NCBI RefSeq assembly: GCF_014652835.1
Contig: NZ_BMZO01000002.1
Location: 62,001-126,000, forward strand
Reading direction: 5' to 3'
From: Limoniibacter endophyticus
Lineage (GTDB): Bacteria > Pseudomonadota > Alphaproteobacteria > Rhizobiales > Rhizobiaceae
Length of the DNA: 64,000 bases
Shown here: in pieces, positions 43,163 to 57,373 of the stretch
Layout of the letters: every line of letters begins with the position of its first letter
Position numbering within the stretch: position 1 is the stretch's first letter
Position numbers and translations under genes: made by a program
The notes under the pieces: model-generated
The model's input: the letters and a program-made list of their open reading frames with translations, nothing else
Told to the model about the DNA's origin: nothing
Database searches by the model: none

Positions 43163-44146
43163 TCAGGCGACGCCGATGCGCAGAAGGTCGTGAAAGTGGA
43201 CGACGCCGACCGGCTTGCCCTCTTCGACCACGACGAGCGCGCTGATCGACTTTTCGTTCAGCATGGCGAGGGCCGGACCTGCCAGAGTATCGGGTGTTGC
43301 TGTGCGGGGGTCGCGTGTCATCATCTCTTCGACCGTGAGCTTGGACATGTCGCGATGCAGGTTGCGGGTCAGATCACCATCGGTGACGATGCCGGCCAAC
43401 TCACCATCTTCGCCCACCACCAGAATGCAGCCGAGCTTCTTCTTGGCAAGCACGAGGGCTGCTTCCGGCATCAGTGTTCCGGGCTTGACGATAGGCATCT
43501 CGTCGCCGACATGCATGATTTCGCCGATCTTGGTAAGATTGGCGCCGAGCTGGCCCCCCGGATGGAAAGTGCGGAAGTGATCGGCAGTAAAACCACGCGC
43601 TTCAAGAAGCGCGACGGCAAGCGCATCGCCCATCGCGAGCTGTAGCAGGGTAGAGGTCGTGGGCGCCAGGCCATTCGGGCAGGCTTCGGTTGCCTTGGGC
43701 AGCGCAAGAACGACATCCGCTGCGCGGCCAAGGGCAGATTCACGGCCCGAGGTGATGGCAATCAGTGGAATGGCAAAGCGACGCGAATAGGCCACGATGC
43801 CTTTGAGTTCCGCGGTTTCGCCCGACCACGACATGGCGACAATAACATCATCACGCGCAATCATACCGAGATCGCCGTGATTGGCTTCGGCAGGATGGAC
43901 AAAGAAGGCGGGCGTGCCAGTGGAGGCGAGTGTCGCGGCGATCTTTGCGCCGACATGGCCGCTCTTGCCCACGCCGGTAATGATGACACGCCCGCGCACT
44001 TTGGAGAGCGCATCAAATGCCTGGCCGAAGCTATCGCCTAGTTCGTTATTGAAGGCTTCCATCATCTGCACGAGGCCAGCCTGTTCGGTGGAAAGGGTGC
44101 GGAGGGCAGAGGAAACGGCTGCCTGTTTTTCGTCGATTGTTGTCAT
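43163..44146 (-). CDS. kdsD: Arabinose-5-phosphate isomerase (KpsF/GutQ type)
   Basis: 327 residues from the ATG at 44146. SIS domain (about 40-175): RVIITGVGKSGHVGAKIAATLASTGTPAFFVHPAEANHGDLGMI, MSWSGETAEL, ACPNGLAPTTSTLLQLAMGDALAVALLEARGF, FHPGGQLGANL. Two CBS domains follow (about 200-325). It converts ribulose 5-phosphate to arabinose 5-phosphate, the first step to KDO of lipopolysaccharide. The CBS pair may respond to nucleotides or to pathway products. Stands alone, convergent with the exporter gene. Confidence 0.94.
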   Translation of the reverse strand: MTTIDEKQAAVSSALRTLSTEQAGLVQMMEAFNNELGDSFGQAFDALSKVRGRVIITGVGKSGHVGAKIAATLASTGTPAFFVHPAEANHGDLGMIARDDVIVAMSWSGETAELKGIVAYSRRFAIPLIAITSGRESALGRAADVVLALPKATEACPNGLAPTTSTLLQLAMGDALAVALLEARGFTADHFRTFHPGGQLGANLTKIGEIMHVGDEMPIVKPGTLMPEAALVLAKKKLGCILVVGEDGELAGIVTDGDLTRNLHRDMSKLTVEEMMTRDPRTATPDTLAGPALAMLNEKSISALVVVEEGKPVGVVHFHDLLRIGVA

Positions 44147-44328
44147 GTGAATAGAATGCAATGCCTATGGGCATGGTCCGCACACGCAATGGGGGCCATG
44201 CATGGGGGTTCACAAGAAGACCGGGTTCGATCCGACGTAGTGAACCGCGTCTAGACCTTTTGCGACATTCTGTCCATTGCTCATTCGGATGAGCTGGGCT
44301 GCATAGACTAAGAGGCTGTTAACCACTC

Positions 44329-44356
44329 CCGTTTACATATCGGTAATCATAAACGG
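44329..44356. promoter_or_regulatory. Inverted repeat just upstream of the outer-membrane protein gene
   Basis: CCGTTTA (44329-44335) and TAAACGG (44350-44356) are perfect arms around 14 bp, ending 13 bp before the GTG start. Candidate operator or leader hairpin; weak on its own. Confidence 0.35.
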
Positions 44357-44369
44357 TGGTTGGGTTGCC

Positions 44370-46010
44370 GTGTCGCGTTGCGTTTCGATTTCCAGACGAG
44401 CATCTGTCTGCGTGCTGGCGTTGGCTTGCGCGGCATCATTTGCCTTGTCGGATGCACCTGCGGCTTTCTCTCAGCAACAGCAGACGCAGGATACGCGGTC
44501 CCAGATGCTGCGCGCTGAGCCATTGCCCGGCATAATCGCCGACCCGACATTGCCGCCAAAGGATTCGCTGCTGCGCGGTAGCATCGACCCGATCGTACCC
44601 GACACGACAATCGATCCGTTGACCGGCAGGACGCTCGGTGCGGATGCAGAGCGGCCGTTTCGACGCTCTGCCCAGAAGGAGGTAGCGGAAGAGGTTGCTG
44701 CCTCCCCCGGGAAGAGCGCGCAGAATGATGAAAATCCCGCCTCTGACATTGTGACCGGTGCGCTGCCGCCACGCGGGCCGGACGCCGCAGCGCGTGCAAG
44801 TCGTGTCCCGGCCGTCGGCCAGGACGAAAGCATGGAACAGGCACGTCGCGTGGGCGGTGACGATATCGCGCATGAGGAAAACCCTTTCGACCCGCTGGGT
44901 ATTCGTGCCGGAAAATTCATTTTCTATCCTTCGATGGAGACGGGGATAGAAGCCTCGACCAATCCGTATCGCAACGCCGGAGGAGAAAGTGGCTCGCGTT
45001 CGATTTCAACCCTGCGCCTTCGTGCGCAATCCGACTGGGGCGAGCATGAAGCGCGTGCGGAAGGGTTCGCGACCTTCGAAAAGGATCTCTCAAGGGGGCG
45101 TGACGATATTCTGCGAGGCGGCTTTGATGCCTCGCTGCGCTACGATTTTATCGACGGATATGCGTTGAATGCCGGCGTAAACTGGCGCGCCGAACGCGAA
45201 ACAGGCTCATCCGCAGCCGGACCGGCCGATATTGCAAACGATCCCTTGCGCCATGACATTACCGGTACGCTCGGCGTGAGCCGCGAGGTTGGTCATTTGC
45301 GGCTGGAAACTGAAGGCAAGGTCTTCCGCCAGATCTACGGCGATGCCGAATTGGGGGACGGCACGGTGCGCAGTCAGAAAGAGCGCAATTCCACGCTTGC
45401 GACCGCGCGTATCCGCGTCGGTTACGAGATTTCGCCAGCGCTTGTTCCGTTCGTGGAAGGGGAATTCGGAAAGCGCTATTATGACGAGCAAGGCGGAGAC
45501 GATATGGACCGCGATGCCGATCGCTATGCGCTGCGCGGTGGAATCGCGGTCGATCTGGGTGAGAAGACCAAGGGCGAGATCGCGCTTGGCTGGCTGACAG
45601 AGCGCCCTGAAGATGACCGCTTGAGCGACGTTTCGGGCTTTTCGGTCGATGGACGGCTGGACTGGTCGCCGATGCGTGGGACGCTGGTTGGTCTTACGGG
45701 TTCGACGACCGTGGAATCCACGACGGCCTTCGGTGAAAGTGGATCGCTGCTTTATGCGTTGCGGCTCAATATCGAGCGGGAAGTACGCCATAATATCACG
45801 GCCGGGCTGACGCTTGGGGCCGACTGGCGCGATTATATCACGCAAGACGCGGGCGAGCAGAAGCTGCTCGCCGAACTGAGTGCAACTTGGTGGTTCAATC
45901 GCCAGCTCGGCCTGACCTCACGCCTGAGTCACGAGCGCTTCACCAGCGACCTTCCGGGGCGCGATTACGATTCGAACTCAATCTTTGTCGGCATCACTGC
46001 GCGGCGATAG
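44370..46010 (+). CDS. Outer-membrane beta-barrel protein
   Basis: 546 residues from GTG 44370; no strong ribosome site, so the start is tentative. Signal peptide ending AAFSQ, then a Pro/Asp/Arg-rich extension to about residue 165, then a long stretch of alternating hydrophobic/polar beta strands (FIFYPSMETGIEASTNPYRN, YALNAGVNWRAE, LRLETEGKVFRQIYGD, ALVPFVEGEFGKRYYDEQG) ending in a run that closes VGITARR. Resembles the outer-membrane beta-barrel family with SGSRSISTLRL-type openings seen in Rhizobiales. Transport role unknown. Overlaps the convergent aldolase gene by 17 bp. Confidence 0.82.
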   Translation: MSRCVSISRRASVCVLALACAASFALSDAPAAFSQQQQTQDTRSQMLRAEPLPGIIADPTLPPKDSLLRGSIDPIVPDTTIDPLTGRTLGADAERPFRRSAQKEVAEEVAASPGKSAQNDENPASDIVTGALPPRGPDAAARASRVPAVGQDESMEQARRVGGDDIAHEENPFDPLGIRAGKFIFYPSMETGIEASTNPYRNAGGESGSRSISTLRLRAQSDWGEHEARAEGFATFEKDLSRGRDDILRGGFDASLRYDFIDGYALNAGVNWRAERETGSSAAGPADIANDPLRHDITGTLGVSREVGHLRLETEGKVFRQIYGDAELGDGTVRSQKERNSTLATARIRVGYEISPALVPFVEGEFGKRYYDEQGGDDMDRDADRYALRGGIAVDLGEKTKGEIALGWLTERPEDDRLSDVSGFSVDGRLDWSPMRGTLVGLTGSTTVESTTAFGESGSLLYALRLNIEREVRHNITAGLTLGADWRDYITQDAGEQKLLAELSATWWFNRQLGLTSRLSHERFTSDLPGRDYDSNSIFVGITARR

Positions 46011-47064
46011 CTTCAGCCCCGATCACCGCCGCAAACCGATCGATATCGTCCTGTGTCGTGGCAAAACTGGTGACGAAGCGGCAGACTGTTTCATCAGTAG
46101 AAACATTACCCTTGAGCTCCGGCGGCGTTTCCCAATCATAGAAGAACGCGCCGGCATTACGCAGGCGCTGGGCGAGGCTGTTTTCAAGGACGGCGAAAAT
46201 CTCGTTTGCTTGCGGCTGGACGGTCAGGCGCATGCCGGGAGCGGCTTCGATGGCGCGCGCGAGGGCCTGACCCATCGCATTGGCGTGCCTTGCATTCTTG
46301 AGCCAAAGGTCATTGGCCAGATAGGCGTCGAACTGAGCGGCGATAAACCGGGTCTTGGAGAAGAGCTGTGCGGAGCGCTTCTGCAGCCAGCGTAGTTCTT
46401 CCGTGTGCGAGCGATCGAAAACCACGATAGCTTCAGCGCACCAGCAGCCATTCTTCGTCGCGCCGAAGGAAAGCAAGTCCACGCCACGCTTCCAGGTCAT
46501 CTCGGCAGGCGAAACGTCAAGCGCGACCAGTGCATTGGCAAAGCGCGCGCCGTCCATATGTAGAGGCAGATTGTGCGACCGCGCGATAGCGGCGATGGCA
46601 TCAAGCTCGTAAAGGCTGTAAACCGTGCCGGTTTCGCTGGATTGGGTAATGGTGATGCCTGCGGGGCGGCCCTGGTGAACAGAGGCGTTGGCAAGAGCGC
46701 TTACCGAGTCGGCCAGCATCTTGATATCCATCTTGCCGTTCTTGCCGGAAATCGGCGAAAGGCGCATCGAACCGGAGAGAAAATGCGGCGCGCCACATTC
46801 GTCAACGATGACGTGTGCTTCGTTATATGCGAAAATCACACCGCCAGGACGCTGGAATGAGGCGAGGGAAAGCGAATTGGCAGCCGTTCCGGTAGAGACA
46901 AAAAAAACGTCAAGGTCGCATTCGAAAATTTCACGCAGGCGGTCCGTGACTTTCAGATCAAGCTCGCCATTGCCATAACCTGCGGAAAACCCGCCGGCAT
47001 GGCGGTTCAGATTTTCGGCGATGGCCGGATGACATCCAGCCCAGTTGTCGGAGGAAAAATGCAT
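45994..47064 (-). CDS. Low-specificity threonine aldolase
   Basis: 356 residues, PLP-dependent beta-eliminating lyase family. FVSTGTAANSLSLASFQRPGGVIFAYNEAHVIVDECGAPHFLSG is the cofactor-binding core. THE PLP lysine is in LLSFGATKNGCWCAEAIVVF, and DGARFANALVALDVSP lies before it. Splits L-allo-threonine/threonine to glycine and acetaldehyde. Single gene; the ribosome site is not obvious. The 412 bp between this gene and gltB are described separately. Confidence 0.92.
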   Translation of the reverse strand: MHFSSDNWAGCHPAIAENLNRHAGGFSAGYGNGELDLKVTDRLREIFECDLDVFFVSTGTAANSLSLASFQRPGGVIFAYNEAHVIVDECGAPHFLSGSMRLSPISGKNGKMDIKMLADSVSALANASVHQGRPAGITITQSSETGTVYSLYELDAIAAIARSHNLPLHMDGARFANALVALDVSPAEMTWKRGVDLLSFGATKNGCWCAEAIVVFDRSHTEELRWLQKRSAQLFSKTRFIAAQFDAYLANDLWLKNARHANAMGQALARAIEAAPGMRLTVQPQANEIFAVLENSLAQRLRNAGAFFYDWETPPELKGNVSTDETVCRFVTSFATTQDDIDRFAAVIGAEAIAAQ

Positions 47065-47476
47065 GGAAACGACCTCGATATTGGTATTTTTGGCAAGCTT
47101 TAAAGCAAAATGCAGTTCGAAGAAACTGTTTTAAGAAGTTGCGATTTGATTGCTAAACCGTCGAAAATGCGGTCCCCGATAAGGAAAAATCGTAGATCTG
47201 GCTCCAGACGAAATTATAATACGTTTAACTCGGACATTTTTAGCGTTTCGGTCTTGTGTGCAGAAGATTAATCTGTCATAGACGATTTAGGACAGCAAGG
47301 CTGTCTTAATTTGCCTCGTCGGGGAGCGTCGCAAGATTGGCCGCGCGCATTCAAGCAGCGTGAGGGTCGTTTTCCTTCCAGCACGGGGCTTTCGCAAGTT
47401 AAGATTATGACAGGCAGGAGCCTAACGGACCTGCCTGAATTGAGGTGCCTGACGGCAGAAAACAGGAGGAAAGGCG
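47065..47476. other. Divergent spacer between threonine aldolase and gltB
   Basis: No gene seen. The left part is AT-rich and would hold both promoters. Two inverted repeats stand out: GACAGC-AAG-GCTGTC (47291-47305), and the leader hairpin CAGGCAGG (47411-47418) / CCTGCCTG (47430-47437) that lies 40 bp before the gltB ATG. Confidence 0.6.
47411..47437 (+). promoter_or_regulatory. Leader hairpin ahead of gltB
   Basis: Perfect 8-bp arms CAGGCAGG (47411-47418) and CCTGCCTG (47430-47437). It may be a protein-binding or RNA structure in the gltB leader; no U tract follows, so it is not a terminator. Confidence 0.4.
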
Positions 47477-52189
<4,713 letters not shown>

Positions 52190-52274
52190 TTCCGCGACGT
52201 CGAACCGTTTCATCGTTCAGTCGGCCGCAGGGACCGGTGTTTCAATCACCGGTCGGCGGCGCGAGGAGAAAAGA

Positions 52275-52892
52275 ATGGAAATCTTCGGAGACAAGATTTC
52301 GGGCAACTGCCTGAAGATCAAATATGCCGCCGATTATCTGGGACTCGACTATACCTGGATTGACGTCGATATCACCAGGGGCGAAAGCCGTACTGACGAG
52401 TTTCTGGCGCTGTCGCCGAATGGTCAGGTACCGGTGGTACGTTTGGCCGACGGCCGGGTATTGTCGCAGTCGAACGCTATTCTGCGCTATATTGCACATG
52501 GAACAGTGCTTTTACCGGACGAGCTTTTTGGCCAGGCGCTGATCGATCAGTGGCTTTTCTGGGAACAGTATAATCATGAGCCCAACGTTGCCGTTTGCCG
52601 CTTCGACATGATCTACAGGGGAAAGCGTGCGGATGAGCGCGACCCGGTGAAAGTGGCGAAGGGTGAGAAGGCACTAGATCTGATGGACAGACATCTGGAG
52701 AGCCGCGATTACTTCGTCTGCCAGCGGCTCACCATCGCCGATATCGCGCTGCTCGCCTACACGCGGCTGGCGCATGAAGGAGGCTTTCAGCTTGAGGGGA
52801 GGAATGCCCTGACGCGCTGGATTACCCGTTGCGAGCAAGACCTGCGGATTGCCTCGCATCACGAACAGAACAGGATCGCATCCCATGGGTAA
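52275..52892 (+). CDS. Glutathione S-transferase family protein
   Basis: 205 residues. N-terminal thioredoxin fold (MEIFGDKISGNCLKIKYAADYLGLDYTWIDVDI, then NGQVPVVRLADGRVLSQSNAILRYIA with the Ser-Asn glutathione gamma-glutamyl contact) and C-terminal all-helical domain with LTIADIALLAYTRLAHEGGF (N-capping box). Lies 85 bp after gltB and overlaps the gltD start by 8 bp, so it is cotranscribed with glutamate synthase. The reason for that linkage is unknown; glutamate is a precursor of glutathione. Confidence 0.92.
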   Translation: MEIFGDKISGNCLKIKYAADYLGLDYTWIDVDITRGESRTDEFLALSPNGQVPVVRLADGRVLSQSNAILRYIAHGTVLLPDELFGQALIDQWLFWEQYNHEPNVAVCRFDMIYRGKRADERDPVKVAKGEKALDLMDRHLESRDYFVCQRLTIADIALLAYTRLAHEGGFQLEGRNALTRWITRCEQDLRIASHHEQNRIASHG

Positions 52893-54339
52893 GGTTACAG
52901 GTTTTCTCGAAATCGATCGTCAGGTGGCGAAGTATCAACCCGCCTCCGACCGCATTCGCCATTTCCGTGAATTCGCTCTGCCCATGTCGGAGAAAGAGGT
53001 CGAGAAACAGGCGGCGCGCTGCATGGATTGCGGCATCCCCTATTGCCATGGTCCCACAGGGTGTCCTGTTCACAACCAGATACCGGACTGGAACGATCTC
53101 GTTTATTCCAATGATTGGGAAGGAGCGATCCAGAATCTGCACTCGACGAACAATTTCCCCGAGTGGACCGGGCGCGTCTGCCCCGCTCCCTGCGAGGAAG
53201 CCTGTACGCTGAACCTTGAGGATGCACCGGTCGCAATCAAGACGATCGAGCAGGCGATTGCCGACAAGGCCTACCAGCTCGGCCTCATCCGGCCGCAACC
53301 TGCCGATCACAAGACCGGCAAGAAAGTTGCCGTTATTGGTTCGGGGCCTGCCGGCATGGCGGGTGCGCAGCAGCTTGCGCGCGCAGGTCACGAGGTGCAT
53401 GTTTATGAACGCGAGAGCCGCCCCGGTGGGCTGCTGCGCTATGGCATTCCCGATTTCAAGATGGAGAAACATTTCATCGACCGCCGCGTCGAGCAGATGC
53501 AGGGAGAGGGCGTGACCTTCTTCTGCGGTGTCAACATCGGCGTCGACAAGAATACCGAGGACCTGCTCGCCGAATATGACGCTGTGCTTTACTGCGGCGG
53601 ATCCGAGCGGCCGCGCCCCGCGGGCATTCCAGGCGTCGAACTGGACGGCGTTTATGATGCAATGCCTTATCTCGTGCAGCAGAACCGTCGTGTGGGTGGC
53701 GAAAACACCGATTCTGTTGCGTGGGCCATGGAGCCAATCTGGGCTGCCGGGAAGCATGTCGTGGTCGTGGGCGGTGGCGATACGGCGTCAGACTGCGTCG
53801 GGACGGCATTCCGCCAGGGGGCTGTGCGCGTGACGCAGCTCGATATTCGTCCGCAGCCTCCGGAAAAGGAGGACAAGCTGATGGTCTGGCCCTATTGGGC
53901 AACCAAGATGCGCGTTTCCTCAAGTCAGGCTGAGGGGGCGCATCGCGAGTTTCAGGTCGCAACGCTTGAGTTCATCGGTGACGACGGCGTGCTGACAGGC
54001 GTAAAATGCTGCGAGGTGGACGAGCGCCGCCGCCCGGTCCCCGGCACGGAATTCATCATCCGCGCGGACCTGGCTTTCGTGGCCATTGGTTTCCAGGGTG
54101 TGATGGAGACTGGCGTTCCGGCCGAAATGGCAGGCAAGCTGGAGATTGCGACGGATTCGCGCAAATCGATCAACGTCAAGGCCGATACCAAGAGCTACAA
54201 GACCAATGTGGAAAAACTCTTTGCCGCCGGGGACGTTCGCCGCGGGCAGTCGCTGGTGGTCTGGGCAATTCGCGAGGGCCGTCAGGCCGCCCGCGCCATC
54301 GATGAATTCATGATGGGGAGCTCGGTTCTGCCGCGTTGA
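52885..54339 (+). CDS. gltD: Glutamate synthase (NADPH) small subunit
   Basis: 484 residues from the ATG at 52885, chosen over an earlier GTG-type frame because MGKVTGFLEIDRQ is the family start. N-terminal Cys-rich region for two 4Fe-4S clusters (CMDCGIPYCHGPTGCPVHNQIPDWN, CPAPCEEACTL), then FAD-binding VAVIGSGPAGMAGAQQLARAGHEVHVYER and NADPH-binding VVVVGGGDTASDCVGTAFRQGA. Passes electrons from NADPH to GltB. Ends with a long hairpin downstream. Confidence 0.97.
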   Translation: MGKVTGFLEIDRQVAKYQPASDRIRHFREFALPMSEKEVEKQAARCMDCGIPYCHGPTGCPVHNQIPDWNDLVYSNDWEGAIQNLHSTNNFPEWTGRVCPAPCEEACTLNLEDAPVAIKTIEQAIADKAYQLGLIRPQPADHKTGKKVAVIGSGPAGMAGAQQLARAGHEVHVYERESRPGGLLRYGIPDFKMEKHFIDRRVEQMQGEGVTFFCGVNIGVDKNTEDLLAEYDAVLYCGGSERPRPAGIPGVELDGVYDAMPYLVQQNRRVGGENTDSVAWAMEPIWAAGKHVVVVGGGDTASDCVGTAFRQGAVRVTQLDIRPQPPEKEDKLMVWPYWATKMRVSSSQAEGAHREFQVATLEFIGDDGVLTGVKCCEVDERRRPVPGTEFIIRADLAFVAIGFQGVMETGVPAEMAGKLEIATDSRKSINVKADTKSYKTNVEKLFAAGDVRRGQSLVVWAIREGRQAARAIDEFMMGSSVLPR

Positions 54340-54357
54340 TAGAATAAACGTAATCAA

Positions 54358-54401
54358 CATGTAAAACGCGCAGAATGGAAATATTCTGCGCGTTTTACAT
54401 G
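54358..54401 (+). terminator. Long perfect hairpin after gltD
   Basis: 19 bp perfect arms (54358-54376 with 54383-54401) around a 6-base loop, beginning 19 bp after the gltD stop. No strong U tract follows, so it may work as a transcription/processing barrier or bidirectional terminator rather than a classical one. Confidence 0.6.
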
Positions 54402-54552
54402 GAATGAAGCCGGTTCTCCCTGTCGTTCCGAAGGCTATAGGCAGAGAATCCGGGTGAAGATATTTCATTTATTTTTCTTTGATTTATAAATTTCGGGATG
54501 CGAGGGATTATCCGTCCCATTCGCTCGGCCCGTCACACTGAAAGGATCCCCA

Positions 54553-56007
54553 ATGGAGATGGTTTATTCCCTGTTCGGACTTGTCGACAGCTTCACCTGG
54601 GGCTGGTCGCTCATCCCGATACTCATTATTTTCGGTGTTTTCATAACCCTTATGACGGGTTTCGTTCAGTTCGAGTTCTTCGGTCGGATGTTCCGGGTTC
54701 TTTCGTCCAAGAACCAGAGCGCGGATCCGAACGCGATCAGCTCGCGGGCAGCCCTTTTAGTATCGGTTGGCGGTCGCGTTGGCGGGGGTAACATTGCGGG
54801 CGTCGCCGTCGCAATCACGTTGGGCGGACCGGGGGCTCTGTTCTGGATGTGGGCGGTTGCGCTGCTCGGCATGGCGACGAGCCTGGTCGAGGCTTCGCTG
54901 GCGCAGCTCTACAAGCGCTCCAACGGTGACGGAACATATCGCGGCGGCCCGGCGGCGTATATTATTCACGGGCTGGGTGTTGAATATAAATGGTTGGCGG
55001 TCTTCTATGCCATCTGCCTGATGGCGGCCTTCGCCTTTGGCTTCAACGCCTTCCAGGGTAACACCTTTGCAGGCGCCATTGATGAGAGCATGGGCGTTGA
55101 CCGCCTGTGGAGCGGGGTGCTTCTCGCTATCCTCACCTGTTTCATCGTCTATGGCGGCATTCGACGCATCGCAAAGGCCGCCGACGTCATCATCCCGATC
55201 ATGGCATTCATCTATATTGGTCTCGCACTTTTCGTGATCGCCGTGAATATTACCGCCGTTCCCGGCGTCCTGTGGAGCATCGTTGCGAATGCTTTCGGCC
55301 TGGAGCAGGCAGTTGGCGGAGGCGTTGGTGCGGCTCTTGCACAAGGGCTGCGTCGCGGTCTGTTTTCGAACGAGGCCGGCTTGGGCTCCACCCCCAATGT
55401 CGCGGCGACAGCCGATGTCCGCCATCCTATCAGCCAGGGCATCACGCAGTCCTTTTCCGTCTTCATCGATACAATGATCATCTGCTCCTGCACGGCCTTC
55501 ATCATCTTGCTCAGCCCGGTCTATCAGCCCGGCGCGGAAGGTATAGACGGTATCGTGCTGACGCAGCAGTCACTCGTTGCATCGGTAGGTAACTGGTCTC
55601 AGTATTTCCTCACCTTCGCCATTCTTCTCTTCGCGTTCAGTTCCATTATCTATAATTATTATCTCGGCGAAACGGCATTGAAAGTCCTGACCAAAAACGT
55701 AACAGCGCTACACCTGCTGCGTCTGGCGGTTGTCGCAGTCGTCTTCCTTGGCGCCACCGCGCCGGGCGCCACCGCCGTCTTCTTCTTCTCGGATCCGTTG
55801 ATGGGCGTCTTGGCCCTCGTCAATCTTATGGCGATCATGATGCTCTTTCCGACTGCGCTTCGTCTATTGCGGGATTTCCGTGCTCAGCTCAAAGCTGGTG
55901 TCGCGCGTCCCGTCTTCGATCCGGCTCGTTTTGCAGATCTCGACGTCGATACGTCGGCTTGGCCTTTCGCAACAAGCGAGGAGCATAAGGCGTCGATACA
56001 AAAATAG
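54553..56007 (+). CDS. Alanine/glycine:cation symporter (AGCS family)
   Basis: 484 residues, about eleven membrane segments. Family signatures: GGRVGGGNIAGVAVAITLGGPGALFWMWAVALLGMATSLVEASLAQLYK, RGGPAAYIIHGLG, VGAALAQGLRRGLFSNEAGLGSTPNVAATADVRHPISQGITQSFSVFIDTMIICSCTAFIILL. Takes up D/L-alanine or glycine with Na+ or H+. Followed by its own terminator. Near gltBD by position only. Confidence 0.95.
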   Translation: MEMVYSLFGLVDSFTWGWSLIPILIIFGVFITLMTGFVQFEFFGRMFRVLSSKNQSADPNAISSRAALLVSVGGRVGGGNIAGVAVAITLGGPGALFWMWAVALLGMATSLVEASLAQLYKRSNGDGTYRGGPAAYIIHGLGVEYKWLAVFYAICLMAAFAFGFNAFQGNTFAGAIDESMGVDRLWSGVLLAILTCFIVYGGIRRIAKAADVIIPIMAFIYIGLALFVIAVNITAVPGVLWSIVANAFGLEQAVGGGVGAALAQGLRRGLFSNEAGLGSTPNVAATADVRHPISQGITQSFSVFIDTMIICSCTAFIILLSPVYQPGAEGIDGIVLTQQSLVASVGNWSQYFLTFAILLFAFSSIIYNYYLGETALKVLTKNVTALHLLRLAVVAVVFLGATAPGATAVFFFSDPLMGVLALVNLMAIMMLFPTALRLLRDFRAQLKAGVARPVFDPARFADLDVDTSAWPFATSEEHKASIQK

Positions 56008-56026
56008 GGTGTCCCCTGACTATCAA

Positions 56027-56058
56027 AGGCGGCGAGGTTTGAATCTCGCCGTCTTTTT
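56027..56058 (+). terminator. Terminator after the AGCS symporter gene
   Basis: AGGCGGCGAG (56027-56036) pairs with CTCGCCGTCT (56045-56054, one G-U) followed by TTTT. Confidence 0.83.
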
Positions 56059-56113
56059 GCTAGGCATGGGCCGCAACAAAATGGCCCATGGCTACAGGAA
56101 ATAACCCCGCTAC

Positions 56114-57373
56114 ATGATTTCGATGATAGAAGAGTTTTTAGCCAATCACCCGTGGGTGCTTACGATCATATCGCTTTGCGTCCTCGTTCTCGCAGCGCTC
56201 TTCGCCAATAATGTTTTCAAATCCGTTCTGCTTCGCGTACTGCATCGTCTGCTTGGACGTACCGCCTATGGGCGTGACGAGGAAATCCGTAAGCACGGGC
56301 TGATCGAGCGGTTGGCCAATATCGTGCCGGCCTTCGTCATCTTTACCGGTATCGCCATCGTTCCCGGCTTGCCGGAAGCGGTGGTGACGATCGTTCGCAA
56401 TGTCGCGAATGCGTTTATCATTCTGACGCTCGCCATGGCGATCGGGGCGATGCTCAATATTGTCGATACGATCTATCATCGTCGCCCGGACGCCAGACTG
56501 AAGCCGATCAAGGGATATCTGCAGGTGGTGTCGATCGCGATCTACGTGATCGCGGCGTTGCTCATTATCGCCACGTTGATAGACCGTTCGCCGCTCATCC
56601 TGCTCTCCGGGCTAGGCGCCATGGCGGCAGTGCTCATTCTGGTTTTTCAGGACACGCTTCTTTCGCTGGTCGCAGGTATCCAGATATCCTCGACTGACAT
56701 GGTACGGGTCGGCGACTGGATCGAGATGCCCGCCATGAATGCGGATGGCGATGTAATCGAGATCGCGCTGCATACGGTGAAGGTTCAGAACTTCGACAAG
56801 ACGATCACCACGATCCCGATCCGCAAGCTGGTGACGGATTCCTTCAAGAATATGCGCGGCATGCAGGAATCGGGGGGGCGGCGTATCAAGCGCTCGATCC
56901 ATATTGATCAATCATCCATCCGTTTTCTGGAGAAGGAGGATATGGAGAGGCTGACAGAGCTTGATCTGTTGCGCCCTTATCTCGAAACGAAGGTGGAAGA
57001 GATCACCCGCTGGAACGGCAAGTTGAACGGGAGCAGTGCGGCGCGTCTGGCCAATACCCGTCGGCTCACGAATATCGGTTGCTTCCGGGCTTATGTGCAG
57101 GCCTATCTGTCCTCGAACGCGGGGCTGCATAAGGGGATGATGCAGATGGTGCGCCAATTGCCGCCCGGCCCGGAAGGTCTGCCGATAGAGATCTATTGCT
57201 TTGCCAACACGATCGTCTGGACGCAATATGAAGCAGTCCAGGCGGATATGTTCGATCACCTGCTGGCCGTGCTTTCGGAGTTTGACCTGACCGTTTTTCA
57301 GAATCCGAGCGGGTCGGATTTCCGTAGCACTGTCTTCAGAGAACGGATTCAGGCAACCACTCTTCCAGCGTGA
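56114..57373 (+). CDS. Mechanosensitive channel family protein (MscS/YbdG-like)
   Basis: 419 residues. About five membrane helices (HPWVLTIISLCVLVLAALFAN; IVPAFVIFTGIAIVPGLP; ANAFIILTLAMAIGAML; LQVVSIAIYVIAALLIIATLIDRS; ILLSGLGAMAAVLILVFQDTLLSLVAGIQI as pore helix) followed by the MscS beta domain (VRVGDWIEMPAMNADGDVIEIALHTVKVQNFDKTITTIPIRKLVTDSFKN). The insert-bearing C-terminal region matches the YbdG subfamily, which protects against mild osmotic downshock. Its 3' end overlaps the convergent PCC-domain gene by 38 bp. Confidence 0.94.
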   Translation: MISMIEEFLANHPWVLTIISLCVLVLAALFANNVFKSVLLRVLHRLLGRTAYGRDEEIRKHGLIERLANIVPAFVIFTGIAIVPGLPEAVVTIVRNVANAFIILTLAMAIGAMLNIVDTIYHRRPDARLKPIKGYLQVVSIAIYVIAALLIIATLIDRSPLILLSGLGAMAAVLILVFQDTLLSLVAGIQISSTDMVRVGDWIEMPAMNADGDVIEIALHTVKVQNFDKTITTIPIRKLVTDSFKNMRGMQESGGRRIKRSIHIDQSSIRFLEKEDMERLTELDLLRPYLETKVEEITRWNGKLNGSSAARLANTRRLTNIGCFRAYVQAYLSSNAGLHKGMMQMVRQLPPGPEGLPIEIYCFANTIVWTQYEAVQADMFDHLLAVLSEFDLTVFQNPSGSDFRSTVFRERIQATTLPA

